Source: Corynebacterium jeikeium
GTDB taxonomy: Bacteria; Actinomycetota; Actinomycetes; Mycobacteriales; Mycobacteriaceae
Reading direction: 5' to 3'
DNA: 64,000 nucleotides
NCBI GenBank assembly: GCA_003955985.1
Contig: CP033784.1
Location: 744,001-808,000, forward strand
A program made the position numbers and the translations under genes. The number at the start of each line of letters is the position of its first letter. Positions within the stretch are counted from its first letter, which is position 1. Shown one piece after another: positions 9,756 to 18,984 of the stretch. The notes under the pieces were generated by a model. It had not been told where the DNA came from and searched no databases. It saw only the letters and a program-made list of their open reading frames with translations.

Positions 9756-10407
9756 TTACTGTTTCCTGCTTGGTGCTCTCTGTGTGAGCTCCTCGCCGGC
9801 AACGAGAAGATATATAACCAGGTTTCTGATTGTTTGTAAAATCGGCTGGTCAGATGCTGTTTTTGAATTGATGTTTTTGCATGTTTTTTGAAAGGTTTTG
9901 CGCAACCGTTTGAAAAAAGTTCAAAAAAAGTTTGGAAATCCTCAAAGTGGGGTAGGGCCTGTATCAATGCCATCGACGTTGGGAGTGTGCATAGATGTCG
10001 GAGTTACGTTCGACAGTGTTCAGTAACGTCCGGAAGCGTCCGGTGGCACTTTTGAATAGCGAACTGATTACTTTTCGGTAACGCAGCTTCAAGGGGGCGC
10101 TGTTTTCCCAGGTCGGTTGAAGTGCCCCGGTTTTTTGGGGTTGCACAGCAATTTTCCAGAGGGTTAACTGTAGGAACCGTTGGGCTACTTTGCGTGCTGC
10201 GCCCTGTGAGGGGTTGATGACTGCGATTGGGCAGTCAATAAGGCTTTTCAGTTAGGGCGAGCGTTTTATCGGTGGCTAGTGCCGCTGCAGGGCAGTCTGA
10301 CCTTTTTCGAGGGCGCACCAGGGGCTGTAGCAGGACTCCGCTGTGTGTCGCAGTGTGTCCCCGGGACTTACTACTTAATAATTGCACTGTTGGAGTGAAG
10401 CACGATC
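9756..10407. other. Long intergenic region without a recognisable gene
   Basis: About 650 bp. The left part (9830-9950) is AT-rich with T- and A-tracts and should hold the tRNA-Lys promoter (minus strand). Around 9998-10045 there is a tandem CGTCCGGAAGCGTCCGG. The right part should hold the promoter and a long leader for the L,D-transpeptidase gene. I see no riboswitch fold and no convincing ORF. Confidence 0.5.
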
Positions 10408-11577
10408 ATGCGGCAATCTTTTAAGCGCCTGTCGATGGCGGTGGTGACATTTGCGACCACCATCTCGCTAGCTGCTTGTACCGTCGGCGGAGATAATGCC
10501 GAGCAGCAAGAGGCGGAGAAGCCAGACGTTGGTCTTGTCGCCAGTGTGAAGGACGACGCCACCGATGTTTCGGTGGTTGACCCGATTTCGGTTCAGGTGG
10601 AAGAGGGACATCGCCTGGACAAGGTTGTTATGACCAACCCTGAGGGCAAAGAGGTCAAGGGCAAGCTCGACTCCAGTGGTACCAAGTGGACCACTGCAGA
10701 ACCCCTGGGCTACTCAAAGACCTATGAGATTAACGCCACCTCGGGCACAGAAAAGCTGGCTACTTCTTTCACCACCATCGAGCCGATTTCTCAGGTAAAT
10801 GGTTACCTGTCCCCGCTGGATGGTTCCACCGTGGGTGTCGGTCAGACTATTGCTGTGAAGTTCAGCGCGAGTATTTCGGACCGCAAGGCTGCTGAGGAAG
10901 CAATTAAGGTGACCACCGAGCCTAAGGTGGAAGGCGCTTTCTACTGGCTGAATAACAGTGAGGTGCGCTGGCGTCCAAAGGAGTACTGGAAGCCGGGGAC
11001 CAAGGTTACCGTGAAGTCCGATATTTACGGCACGGATCTTGGTGACGATATGTACGGTGCGGAGTCCGCCGAAACCAGCTTCACTATCGGTGATGAAGTC
11101 ATTGCTATCGCTGATGATGCGACGAAGACCATGGTCATTAAGAAGAACGGTGAAGTCGTAAACTCCATGCCTATCTCTATGGGGTCGAATGTTCACCCGA
11201 CTCCGAATGGCCAGTACATCATCGGTGATCGCAACGAGACCATGGTGATGGACTCCCGTACCTACGGCCTGTCTCTGGAAAACGGTGGCTACGTCACGCC
11301 GGTTAACTACGCAACGCAGATGTCCTACTCCGGCATCTACGTCCACGGTGCACCGTGGTCAACGTGGGCACAGGGCAGCGTCAACCAGTCTCACGGCTGC
11401 ATCAACGTCACTGATGCTAACGCTAAGTGGTTCCTGGACAACACTAAGCGCGGTGACATCGTGATCGTGAAGAATACGATTGGTGAGACGCTCTCCGGTG
11501 TTGATGGACTCGGTGACTGGAACATCCCGTGGGAGACCTGGAAGAAGGGCAACGCCGACGAGACCAGCTCCTGGTAG
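10408..11577 (+). CDS. L,D-transpeptidase lipoprotein (YkuD domain)
   Basis: 389 residues. A peptidoglycan cross-linking enzyme that makes 3-3 bonds outside the membrane. A lipoprotein signal peptide ends in the lipobox LAAC (Cys near residue 24). Two Ig-like domains follow (about 40-125 and 125-235), as in mycobacterial LdtMt2. The catalytic YkuD domain begins near residue 240 and holds IYVHGAPW and the active-site SHGCINVT, with the nucleophilic Cys near residue 330. The ATG at 10408 follows GGAG at a workable distance. It stands alone between long spacers. The family assignment is firm; which Ldt paralogue it is cannot be said. Confidence 0.93.
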   Translation: MRQSFKRLSMAVVTFATTISLAACTVGGDNAEQQEAEKPDVGLVASVKDDATDVSVVDPISVQVEEGHRLDKVVMTNPEGKEVKGKLDSSGTKWTTAEPLGYSKTYEINATSGTEKLATSFTTIEPISQVNGYLSPLDGSTVGVGQTIAVKFSASISDRKAAEEAIKVTTEPKVEGAFYWLNNSEVRWRPKEYWKPGTKVTVKSDIYGTDLGDDMYGAESAETSFTIGDEVIAIADDATKTMVIKKNGEVVNSMPISMGSNVHPTPNGQYIIGDRNETMVMDSRTYGLSLENGGYVTPVNYATQMSYSGIYVHGAPWSTWAQGSVNQSHGCINVTDANAKWFLDNTKRGDIVIVKNTIGETLSGVDGLGDWNIPWETWKKGNADETSSW

Positions 11578-11629
11578 CTCATGTCCTCTTAGTGAGGCCA
11601 TCACTTAAGTCATACGGGTTAGTCCGTTC

Positions 11630-12313
11630 CTAATCACCCAACATTCCCAGCTCCTGCGCGCGAGCAACAGCCGCGGTGCGGGAGCTGACGCCTAGCTTGG
11701 TGAAAATATGTACCAGATGCGATTTCACAGTCGCTTCGGTGAGCACCAGCTGTTCTGCAATTTTTCTATTCGACATACCCCGCGCGACCAACTCGAGCAC
11801 TTCGAGTTCGCGCGGGGTTAGTGCTGTATTGGGGTTGCGCATCCGCCCCATCAAGCGCCCGGCCACTTGTGTGTTCAGCACGGTCTCGCCGCGAACGGCA
11901 CGACGGATACCATCGATGAGCTCCTCCGGAGCGGCATCCTTCAGCAGATAACCAACTGCGCCTGCGGTGACAGCGCCGAGCACATCGGAGTCCGAAGAAT
12001 AATTGGTCACCACCAACACTTCTGGGGCCTTTGCGCCGCGCCCGGCCAGTGCGCGGATGGCTGCGGTGGCATCAACTCCGCCTGCGCGGGTAGCAGTGCC
12101 AGGGGCCTCACCAAAGCGAAGGTCCATGAGTACCAGATCGATGTGGTCGCAAGAGTCGTCGTCAAGCGATGCGCGCACCTTCTCGACCGCCTCGTCGCCG
12201 CTGGCCGCCTCGCCAACCACGACGATATCCGGCGCCGATTCAACGACTGCGCGAAGACCAGCGCGGACGATGGGGTGATCGTCGGCGATGAGGACTCCGA
12301 TGGGCTTGGTCAC
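11630..12313 (-). CDS. chrA: Heme-responsive two-component response regulator, ChrA-like (NarL/LuxR)
   Basis: 227 residues. The receiver domain (DDHPIVRAGLRAVVESA at residues 11-27; phospho-acceptor Asp in LMDLRFG near residue 67; Lys in YLLKDAAPEE) is followed by a LuxR helix-turn-helix (TPRELEVLELVARGMSNRKI, then TEATVKSHLVHIF). The MDLRFG motif is shared with the corynebacterial heme regulators ChrA and HrrA. It follows the sensor kinase gene by 61 bp on the same strand, and the pair is divergent from an hrtBA-type exporter, the arrangement of ChrSA in C. glutamicum and C. diphtheriae. It should activate hrtBA when heme is in excess. The name rests on family and context; HrrA is the alternative. 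Confidence 0.78.
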   Translation of the reverse strand: MTKPIGVLIADDHPIVRAGLRAVVESAPDIVVVGEAASGDEAVEKVRASLDDDSCDHIDLVLMDLRFGEAPGTATRAGGVDATAAIRALAGRGAKAPEVLVVTNYSSDSDVLGAVTAGAVGYLLKDAAPEELIDGIRRAVRGETVLNTQVAGRLMGRMRNPNTALTPRELEVLELVARGMSNRKIAEQLVLTEATVKSHLVHIFTKLGVSSRTAAVARAQELGMLGD

Positions 12314-12374
12314 CTGGCTAACTCCTCGGGTGATGTGAATGGTCGTTTCCTACCTGCATACCAGGCGCGGGACT

Positions 12375-13580
12375 TTAAGAGGCGAGCTCGTGCGGGATGC
12401 TGACGCTGACACCGCAGCCACGCCCCGGTTCCGACTCGATGGTGAAGGTGCCGCCGAGCTTCTCCACGCGTCGGCGCGCGTTGGCGATCCCCACGCTGTC
12501 GTCGTTAGTTGGTGCGGTGGGGTCGAAGCCGATGCCGTTGTCGACGCAGTCGAGCAGAATCTCGTCGGGCTGGTAGGTCAGGGTGACACGGCAACGCGTG
12601 GCGTGTGCATGCTTGACGACGTTCGCCAAGCTCGCCTGGGCCACCCTGATGATGGTTGCTTCGACGGTGGCCGGCAGCCGCGTGGGTGTGCCGTCGACGC
12701 AGAAGCTGACAGCATCGCCCAGCACCGTGGAGGAGCAGACTTTCTCCAACGCACCGGATAGGTCTGCGCCTTCGAGGGGAGCCGGCTGAAGTGCTGCGAT
12801 GATGCGCCGGGTCTCGGCGAGATTGTCGGCCGCAACCTTGCGGGCGAGCTGTAGCGAATCCACCGAGGTCTGGTCATGCTGAGTGGGAGCACTTTTCATG
12901 CGGGACTCCACCGAATGCAGCAGCAGCTGGATGGAGGAAAGCCCCTGCGCCACGGTGTCATGAATATCGGCTGCGAGGCGTGCGCGTTCGTCCAGCTCAC
13001 CGGCACGACGGGACAGTGCTTCCGAGTGGGCGCGGGCAGCTGAGAGCTCCTCCAGCGCCTTGGTCTTTTCGATAGTCTCCTTCTGCAGGAGCCGGAACCC
13101 CAGCCCCACCGTGAGTACAAACGTCCCACCCAGAATGGGGCCGAGGACACCACCAAATGTTAGCGGAGTATGGATAGCGATGGCGCCAATTGCCGTCGCC
13201 GTTGTCGCCGCCACCATGATTACGGCCATAAGGCCGCCGGTTACCTGCAAAATTACGAAAAACAGTGGGAAAACCAGGAACGAGGCGTCCAGCGTTGCAA
13301 ACGCCAACGCCGCCCAGCACAGCAGCAGAATCACAAGCCAGCCCAACAGCAGGCCACGCGGCTTAGTCAGCGCGACCTCGTTGGCTACGTTGCCATGCCG
13401 AGCCCGACCAATCGGCCCGACCGAACCTGCGATGTACACCGCTAGAAAGCACGCCGCATAGGTGATGATTCGCCACTGCGGATCCGGAACCACGCATACC
13501 GCCAGCAGCACCAGCACCAAAACATCCAGGGCAAACCGCAGTAATTGCCAGCTGCGATTCAGGGTCTCAGGAGTATCCAC
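12375..13580 (-). CDS. chrS: Heme-responsive sensor histidine kinase, ChrS-like
   Basis: About 401 residues from GTG 13580 (start of VDTPETLN); an upstream in-frame start at 13670 would add 30 residues and overlap the divergent gene, so I prefer the shorter form. The N-terminal half holds several hydrophobic segments (about six membrane helices) without a large external domain, fitting sensing within the membrane as proposed for ChrS. The HisKA_3 phospho-acceptor is in ADIHDTVAQGLSSIQ. The HATPase domain has NVVKHAHATRC (N box), DNGIGFD (G1) and EPGRGCGVSVSIP (G2). Paired with the ChrA-like regulator. One GTCGTNAAGC copy lies inside, encoding VVK. Confidence 0.77.
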   Translation of the reverse strand: MDTPETLNRSWQLLRFALDVLVLVLLAVCVVPDPQWRIITYAACFLAVYIAGSVGPIGRARHGNVANEVALTKPRGLLLGWLVILLLCWAALAFATLDASFLVFPLFFVILQVTGGLMAVIMVAATTATAIGAIAIHTPLTFGGVLGPILGGTFVLTVGLGFRLLQKETIEKTKALEELSAARAHSEALSRRAGELDERARLAADIHDTVAQGLSSIQLLLHSVESRMKSAPTQHDQTSVDSLQLARKVAADNLAETRRIIAALQPAPLEGADLSGALEKVCSSTVLGDAVSFCVDGTPTRLPATVEATIIRVAQASLANVVKHAHATRCRVTLTYQPDEILLDCVDNGIGFDPTAPTNDDSVGIANARRRVEKLGGTFTIESEPGRGCGVSVSIPHELAS

Positions 13581-13711
13581 GCTCTCGAGCTTAGGGCAGT
13601 TCCACCTGCCAAAACACCGCTGACAAGCCGGAATTGTCAACATCAACCGAAAGTTGGAGACGAAGTTCAACCTCCCTGGCGATTAAATCCGCCTTTGAAT
13701 CCACGACCATA

Positions 13712-14746
13712 ATGAGTATGTACCAGTCAATGAAAGAACTTCGAGCCGCTCCAGGCCGTGCCGCACTGATCACCATCACCGTCGGCATGATTGCTGTGAT
13801 GGTCACGTTCCTCTCGGCTTTGGCTGCCGGACTGTCAGCCCAGTCCGTCTCCGCACTTGACGAGGTCTACGGCAAAAACGACGCCGTCGTCATCTCGGAG
13901 GGGGCTACGTCGCTGTCGTCGTCAAGCATCGGCGAGACGGCGCGAAAGAGCGTCCAGACGTGGGCGAACGATAACAACGCCACCATCCGCGATGTCTACG
14001 TCAGTCGTGCGCGCGTCGATGAAACGCCCGTCACCGTCATCTCCGACTTTTCGCTTAACGACGACCAGGTGGCCGTCACCGACGGTGTCAGTGAAACCGC
14101 CATTGCGGAAGGTGACTCGCTGACCCTGTCTGGCGCGATGGGCGAGCACGAGGCCACCGTTGCGCGCGTGGCGGGGGATAAGTGGTTGGACCACCAAGCG
14201 GTCATTTATGCCGGGCGCGGTGTGATGGAAGACCTGACACCGGGGCAGATGGTGCCGGCGGCGATGGTTGTCGACGAGTCTGCGACGCAGCTGCCGAATG
14301 TCCCGGAAGGAACAATTCTGCGCGACGGCGAGCGCAATAACCTGTCGGCTTCCTATCAGGGCGAGCAGACCTCGCTGAACGCGATGACCTCGATGCTGTA
14401 TGTGATTTCTGCGCTGGTGGTAGGCGCGTTCTTCACAGTGTGGACTGTTCAACGACTGCGTGGTGTGGCCATTTCCTCGGCGCTCGGTGCGTCCCGCTCC
14501 GTGCTGGTGGCTGACTCTCTGGCGCAGGTCCTGGCCGTGCTGGCAATCGGAGTCGGCGGCGGTGTTGCGGTGACTGCAGCGGCGGGCTGGGCTCTGCAGA
14601 GCGGCGACGTCATGCCAATTGTGGTCGATGCTTCCACGACCGTCGTGCCGGGGCTCATTCTGGCCGTGACCGGCGTAGTTGGTGCGCTGCTGGCACTGGT
14701 GCCGGTATTCCGCGTCGATCCGACCACCGCATTGGCGAATGCGTAG
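13712..14746 (+). CDS. hrtB: Heme exporter permease, HrtB-like (FtsX fold)
   Basis: 344 residues from ATG 13712 (MSMYQSMKEL). An earlier in-frame start at 13634 would run into the chrS promoter region. One membrane helix near residues 17-40, a periplasmic domain of about 200 residues, and three C-terminal helices (MLYVISALVVGAFFTVW, DSLAQVLAVLAIGVGG, STTVVPGLILAVTGVVGALL): the MacB/FtsX layout, and the length of HrtB. With the downstream ATPase it would pump heme out of the membrane. It is divergent from the ChrSA-like pair that should activate it. Two GTCGTNAAGC copies lie inside (13918 and 14053). Confidence 0.78.
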   Translation: MSMYQSMKELRAAPGRAALITITVGMIAVMVTFLSALAAGLSAQSVSALDEVYGKNDAVVISEGATSLSSSSIGETARKSVQTWANDNNATIRDVYVSRARVDETPVTVISDFSLNDDQVAVTDGVSETAIAEGDSLTLSGAMGEHEATVARVAGDKWLDHQAVIYAGRGVMEDLTPGQMVPAAMVVDESATQLPNVPEGTILRDGERNNLSASYQGEQTSLNAMTSMLYVISALVVGAFFTVWTVQRLRGVAISSALGASRSVLVADSLAQVLAVLAIGVGGGVAVTAAAGWALQSGDVMPIVVDASTTVVPGLILAVTGVVGALLALVPVFRVDPTTALANA

Positions 14747-14848
14747 TGGCTCGTTAGTACGGCCTAGCACGGCGGCTTCCCACAGAACACTCACATCGCG
14801 TTAATCATGCACAACCTGCAACTGAGGAATTGAGGAATTGAGGACAAA

Positions 14849-15643
14849 ATGACTACCTACATCGACAACCAGGCTCCCGTGGCACTCGCTCTAAAGAACA
14901 TCTCGCTGACCGTCCAAGATGGCGACAACAAACGCACCATTTTGGATGACATCTCGCTGAAGATCCGGGCAGGCGAGGTAGTGGGACTGGTCGGACCATC
15001 GGGTTCCGGCAAGTCGACTCTGTTGACCATCGCAGGTTGTTTGAAGAGTGCCGATACCGGACATGTCACGCTGTACTCCAACAAACAGGACGCGAACGGT
15101 GCAGGCGCGGACGAGAGTGCGGAAAGGAAGGCCATTGATTTGAGCGCTCGCGGCGCGGATGCTGCCAAGATTCGTCGCGAACACATCGGTATTGTTTTCC
15201 AGCAGCCGAATCTTCTGCCAGCGCTGACGGTTAAGCAGCAGCTCATCGCAATGCGGCGACTGGGCCGTGTTTTCGGGTGGCCCGCGGGTGGCCGTCGTGA
15301 AGCGGAGAAGCGCGCGGATGAGCTGCTAGAGGCAGTCGGACTGGCTGGGCTGGGAGAACGTCGCGTGAGCCAGCTTTCCGGTGGTCAGCAGGCGCGCGTC
15401 AATGTTGCGCGCGCACTGATGAATGAGCCGGAAGTGCTGCTAGTCGACGAACCGACCGCGGCTTTGGATCAGAAGAGTGCAGGGGCGGTGACGCGACTGA
15501 TTATGGATGTGACGCGGAAGATGGGTGTGGCCACCCTGTACATCACCCACGACCTGGGGCAGCTCCACGGTGCCGACCGAATCGTGGAGATGGTTGACGG
15601 CAAGCTGCAGTCCGCGGATGCAGGCTTGGTGGCTACTCGGTAG
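14849..15643 (+). CDS. hrtA: Heme exporter ATP-binding protein, HrtA-like
   Basis: 264 residues. ABC ATPase with Walker A GPSGSGKST (about residues 50-58), Q loop VFQQPN, signature LSGGQQARVNVARAL, Walker B VLLVDEPTAAL and H-loop ITHD. It belongs to the MacB/LolD group that pairs with FtsX-like permeases. A direct repeat GAGGAATTGAGGAATTGAGG precedes the ATG and supplies the ribosome site. It is 102 bp behind hrtB, so both form a two-gene export operon. The gene ends about 95 bp before the IS30-like element, so whatever originally lay downstream has been displaced. Confidence 0.8.
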   Translation: MTTYIDNQAPVALALKNISLTVQDGDNKRTILDDISLKIRAGEVVGLVGPSGSGKSTLLTIAGCLKSADTGHVTLYSNKQDANGAGADESAERKAIDLSARGADAAKIRREHIGIVFQQPNLLPALTVKQQLIAMRRLGRVFGWPAGGRREAEKRADELLEAVGLAGLGERRVSQLSGGQQARVNVARALMNEPEVLLVDEPTAALDQKSAGAVTRLIMDVTRKMGVATLYITHDLGQLHGADRIVEMVDGKLQSADAGLVATR

Positions 15644-15736
15644 TGACTATGGGGGAGGAGGCGGCATCGAAAAGGCTGGGTCAGATAACCACGCCGCCGG
15701 AAAGGCTCACATTTTTGGCCTTTAACCCCAGAAATT

Positions 15737-17281
15737 ACGGGCTGCAAATGTGAAACTGTGTGAGTTTATGACACTTTCGGGCTATTTTTCGGGCGGTAGG
15801 TTCAGGCGGTGAATGCATCACCACTTTCGACCAGGAGAAGTAGTGAAGCAAACCCGCCGAACGAAATACAGTGCCATCAAACCCATTGCGCTTCAACACA
15901 TCGCCAACGGGGCATCAGCAAGCGCAGTTGGACGTGAGTTAGGGATACCCTCACCAACTGTCAGGCGGTGGGCGCGACAAGCCGGAATTGCGATTCAGCA
16001 CCAATCGCACTGCCCGAAGGTCTCGATGATGCATAAGCATCGCGTGATCTACGAGATGCTTATGGCCGGCTCATATAGTGTTGCCGAGATTGCCGCGCAG
16101 GCTGGGGTGTGCACAACCACGGTGTATAACCGGCGGGCTAGTTTAACCACTATGAATACCCGCAGTCGGATAACACCTGGTGATGTATCTCGTGTTGGCG
16201 CTGGTCGGCGGCTAGGGCTGACGGAACGCTTACTTATTGCCGATTGCCTGCGGGCAGGTCATTCGCACCGGCGTATCGCCCAGATAGTCTGTCGTAGTCA
16301 ATCCACTATCAGTCGTGAAATCGCACGCAACAGCGTCGATGGTATCTACGATGCCTATCACGCTGATCAGGCCAGCCGCGGGCGTCTTGCTCGTCCAAAG
16401 CCGCGCAAACTCGATGACAATCGATTTTTGCGCGCCCAGGTTGTCAATCTGCTCAACCGTGGCGCCTCGCCGCGTCAGGCCAGTGGCAGGTTGGCTGCAC
16501 TGTGGGGTGATAATACGTCCATGACTATTAGCCACGAGTCGATTTACCAGGCCCTTTACGTACAAGGGGCAGGCAGCTTGCGCAAAGAACTTGTGTTTGA
16601 AAAGTCCTGCCGGACTACCCGGCCAGGGCGTAAACCCCGCTCGCTTCTCGCAGGGGTGCCCAAGCCACGTGGAAAACGCTGGACTCATGATGCCAATATT
16701 TCACTTCGCCCAGCCGAAGCCAATGATCGTGCGGTACCCGGTCATTGGGAAGGCGATTTGATTATTGGCGCAGATGGCACCAGTGCTTTAGCGACGTTGG
16801 TGGAACGCCGCAGCAGGTTTGTGCTGCTCGGCAGGCTCGGCACTGACCATACTGCCGCCAGTGTCAATGAGGTGATGGTACGGATGATTCGTCGGCTCAA
16901 AGAGTCGATGGACACCACGATTTCGACGTTGACCTGGGATCAGGGAGTGGAGTTTGCCAAACACACGGAGTTTTCTGTCGCGGAGAATATCCAGGTGTTT
17001 TTCGCCGATCCGCATTCGCCGTGGCAGCGAGGTAGCAATGAGCGGATGAACCGGGATATCCGGTTTTATTTCCCCAAAGGCACCAACTTTACCGATGTCA
17101 CCGACCAAGAGGTCGCCGAGGCGGAAGCATTGCTGAATAACCGGCCGCGAGTAGTACTCGACGGGTTAACTCCTCGGGAGGTAATCTCTGGTGTTATCCA
17201 TGATGCAATGACCGCCTGACCCTACCAGGCCATTTTTGTCATAAACGCAGTCAGTAACTTGGATTGGCCCGCCGCCGCCAA
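15737..17281 (+). mobile_element. IS30-family insertion sequence
   Basis: About 1.55 kb with one transposase gene. The imperfect inverted ends are visible: left AACTGTGTGAGTTTATGAC (15754-15772) against the reverse complement of the right end TACTGACTGCGTTTATGAC, 15 of 19 identical. The outer limits are set by comparison with a second, internally deleted copy at 59586-59694, which shares ACGGGCTGCAAATGTG on the left and CCGCC.CCAA on the right. Exact ends and the target duplication are uncertain by a few bases. IS1249 copy 1 sits only 8 bp beyond the right end. Confidence 0.8.
15843..17219 (+). CDS. IS30-family transposase
   Basis: 458 residues from GTG 15843, which has AGGAGAAG just upstream; a further in-frame start at 15813 lacks such a site. 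Two N-terminal helix-turn-helix units are visible (ASAVGRELGIPSPTVRRWAR; SVAEIAAQAGVCTTTVYNRR) before the usual IS30 HTH (LIADCLRAGHSHRRIAQIVC, then SQSTISREI). The DDE core follows: Asp in GHWEGDLIIGADG, Asp in TWDQGVEF, Glu in SPWQRGSNERMNRDIR. The extra N-terminal HTH makes it longer than classical IS30 transposases (about 380 residues). The reading frame is intact, so the element may be active. Confidence 0.93.
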   Translation: MKQTRRTKYSAIKPIALQHIANGASASAVGRELGIPSPTVRRWARQAGIAIQHQSHCPKVSMMHKHRVIYEMLMAGSYSVAEIAAQAGVCTTTVYNRRASLTTMNTRSRITPGDVSRVGAGRRLGLTERLLIADCLRAGHSHRRIAQIVCRSQSTISREIARNSVDGIYDAYHADQASRGRLARPKPRKLDDNRFLRAQVVNLLNRGASPRQASGRLAALWGDNTSMTISHESIYQALYVQGAGSLRKELVFEKSCRTTRPGRKPRSLLAGVPKPRGKRWTHDANISLRPAEANDRAVPGHWEGDLIIGADGTSALATLVERRSRFVLLGRLGTDHTAASVNEVMVRMIRRLKESMDTTISTLTWDQGVEFAKHTEFSVAENIQVFFADPHSPWQRGSNERMNRDIRFYFPKGTNFTDVTDQEVAEAEALLNNRPRVVLDGLTPREVISGVIHDAMTA

Positions 17282-17346
17282 CCATAAAGGGTTAAGTAGC
17301 AAAAAGTGTGTCTGACTTTCAGCATTACTGCTGATTAGGCTGGGTA

Positions 17347-17389
17347 AATCGGGCGGATATAAGCATCAAGACCTTATATCCGCCCGATT
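17347..17389 (+). other. Perfect hairpin at the 5' end of the IS1249 copy 1 transposase frame
   Basis: A 17-bp perfect stem AATCGGGCGGATATAAG/CTTATATCCGCCCGATT with a 9-nt loop ends 1 nt before GTG 17391. Copy 2 has a differently sequenced but similar stem at the same place (45318-45361). It could block translation of transcripts that enter from outside, a control known from other insertion sequences; that role here is inference. Confidence 0.6.
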
Positions 17390-17390
17390 A

Positions 17391-18641
17391 GTGTTCAATC
17401 CACCGGAATGGCACCCGCATGTGCTAATCGGGGGTTGGTGTGCTTTCCGGGTGAGTAAAAACAGACCACGATGCCCGATATGCGCTGGGCAAATGAAGAA
17501 AAACGGAACCACTTCTAAAGGCACAACCAGGTGGCGATGCAAGGACCCGAACTGCGGCAGTTCCACGACACGAACCCGCACCGACCGCACGCAGACCCGC
17601 GACTTTAAAGCCTTCGTCTCTTATGCCACCTCCACAGCAACGTTGTCTGAACTCGCCCAGCAACAAGGGGTAAGCCGTTGGACACTTGACCGCCGATTCA
17701 AACCGTTCTGGCTCATCGACATCCCCAACGACGGTGACCCACAGCGCATCTACGACCAGATCTTCATCGACGGTACCTACACCGCCGCCGGATGCTTGCT
17801 CGTCGCAGCCAGCCACGACCACGTCATCGCATGGCACTGGACCAAACACGAAACCGCCCACGCCTACACGCAGCTACTCCGCAAAATCGCTGAGCCGCTC
17901 TGCGTCGTCCTCGACGGCGGACAAGGCGCACTTACTGCGATTAAAGCCTGCTGGCCGAACGCGATAATCCAACGATGCCTCGTCCATGCGCAACGCGTCA
18001 TCCGCCGCTACACCACATCACGACCACGCACCGACGCCGGCAAAGCCATCTACGCCCTGGCGTTGAAACTGACCCGTATCACCACACTCGACCAGGCACG
18101 GGAGTGGACGCTGCGTCTGCACGACTTCGGACAGGTATTCAAAGCATTCCTCAACGAGAAAACGCCCGTGTCAAAAGAGCGCCGCACACTCAACAACCAG
18201 TGGGAATGGACCCATCTGCGAGTTCGCAAGGCATACAACTCCCTGCTGCACCTCTCACGGAAAGGATGGCTGTTTACCTACCTGCAGCCACCACCAGAAG
18301 CACTCGAACCACAGCGCTGGGCATCAACAACCAACAGTCTGGAAGGCGGCGTCAACGCCCAGCTCAAACGCATCGCCGACGCGCATCGCGGCAGGTCCGG
18401 GGAGCGCCAACGAAAAATGCTCGAGTGGTACCTGCACTCGAAAACGCAGCTGCCTGACGACCCGCTAAAGATCGCCAGGCAGTGCAATTTCGGCCAAGAT
18501 CAACTCGCCAAAGTCAACGATCTTGTCGAAGAAGACCACAACAAAGCCGACCATGAAACAGGCCGACCAGCCTTCTACGACAACGCTATCCCAACCGAAT
18601 ACCAACACAACATAGGAATCCGGAAAGGGCCCATGAGATAA
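17391..18641 (+). CDS. IS1249-like transposase (IS256 family), copy 1
   Basis: 416 residues from GTG 17391. The frame is open further up to 17316, and the upstream residues (IRLGKSGGYKHQDLISAR) are conserved with copy 2, so the true start may be a rare CTG/TTG near 17328. The N-terminus has a Zn-ribbon (CPICAGQMKKNG, then WRCKDPNCG), then an HTH, and the DDE core: Asp in FIDGTYTAAG, Asp in CVVLDGGQGA, Glu in TTNSLEGGVNAQLK. The 3' half is almost identical in DNA to copy 2, the 5' half clearly diverged. No internal stop. Confidence 0.92.
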   Translation: MFNPPEWHPHVLIGGWCAFRVSKNRPRCPICAGQMKKNGTTSKGTTRWRCKDPNCGSSTTRTRTDRTQTRDFKAFVSYATSTATLSELAQQQGVSRWTLDRRFKPFWLIDIPNDGDPQRIYDQIFIDGTYTAAGCLLVAASHDHVIAWHWTKHETAHAYTQLLRKIAEPLCVVLDGGQGALTAIKACWPNAIIQRCLVHAQRVIRRYTTSRPRTDAGKAIYALALKLTRITTLDQAREWTLRLHDFGQVFKAFLNEKTPVSKERRTLNNQWEWTHLRVRKAYNSLLHLSRKGWLFTYLQPPPEALEPQRWASTTNSLEGGVNAQLKRIADAHRGRSGERQRKMLEWYLHSKTQLPDDPLKIARQCNFGQDQLAKVNDLVEEDHNKADHETGRPAFYDNAIPTEYQHNIGIRKGPMR

Positions 18642-18730
18642 AAAGGGCCCACCCGGCGACACACCGAGCGGACACACTTTTTGCTACTTAACCCACCATA
18701 AACGCAGTTGCTAAGGCGGAAACACAAAAA

Positions 18731-18759
18731 CCCTCGGCCCGGAAAAACCTGGCCGAGGG
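18731..18759 (-). terminator. Terminator of tRNA-His
   Basis: Stem CCCTCGGCC/GGCCGAGGG; on the minus strand it is followed by TTTTTG. It lies about 10 bp behind the tRNA-His 3' end. Confidence 0.85.
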
Positions 18760-18768
18760 TTCTACTTG

Positions 18769-18843
18769 GGGTGACTGACGGGACTCGAACCCGCGACACC
18801 CAGGATCACAACCTGGTGCTCTACCAACTGAACTACAGTCACC
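18769..18843 (-). tRNA. tRNA-His (anticodon GTG)
   Basis: Minus strand: GGTGACTG...CAGTCACC acceptor with the His-specific extra 5' G, anticodon loop TTGTGAT (anticodon GTG) in a CCAGG/CCTGG stem, and T loop TTCGAGT. The orn gene lies upstream on the same strand. Confidence 0.95.
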
Positions 18844-18984
18844 ATTACCGCATTAAAGGAGCTGTATTCTCAGCTCATCTCTGCAGCGAACTATATGGTA
18901 GCCCACAGTGGGCTGGAAACAAAAACAGCAGGTCAACCCGGATAAATTTGGGAAAGGGTGGGGTTTGGGTCGTCGTAAAGCGAG

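Larger units (their letters stand above)
17289..18694 (+). mobile_element. IS1249-like insertion sequence, copy 1 (IS256 family)
   Basis: 1406 bp. Terminal inverted repeats begin GGGTTAAGTAGCAAAAAGTG on both ends and stay identical for about 24 bp. One transposase gene fills the element. IS1249 is the element that flanks ermCX in corynebacterial Tn5432; I recognise the transposase by sequence, but no resistance gene is present here. Copy 2 at 45259-46664 has the same length and orientation, but its ends carry TGAC where this copy has TAGC. Confidence 0.88.
17281..18702 (+). repeat. 8-bp target duplication ACCATAAA around IS1249 copy 1
   Basis: ACCATAAA occurs directly before the left IS end (17281-17288) and directly after the right end (18695-18702). 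An 8-bp duplication is characteristic of IS256-type transposition. The flanking ATAAACGCAGT resembles the right end of the neighbouring IS30-like element. Confidence 0.9.

Noticed and set aside
9998..10110. MtrA-type operator (repeated GTAAC)
   Set aside because: Several GTTAC/GTAAC words occur, but spacing and orientation do not form the expected direct repeat.
10160..10407. Riboswitch (cyclic di-AMP type) before the L,D-transpeptidase gene
   Set aside because: The leader is long enough, but I cannot find the conserved helices of that class.
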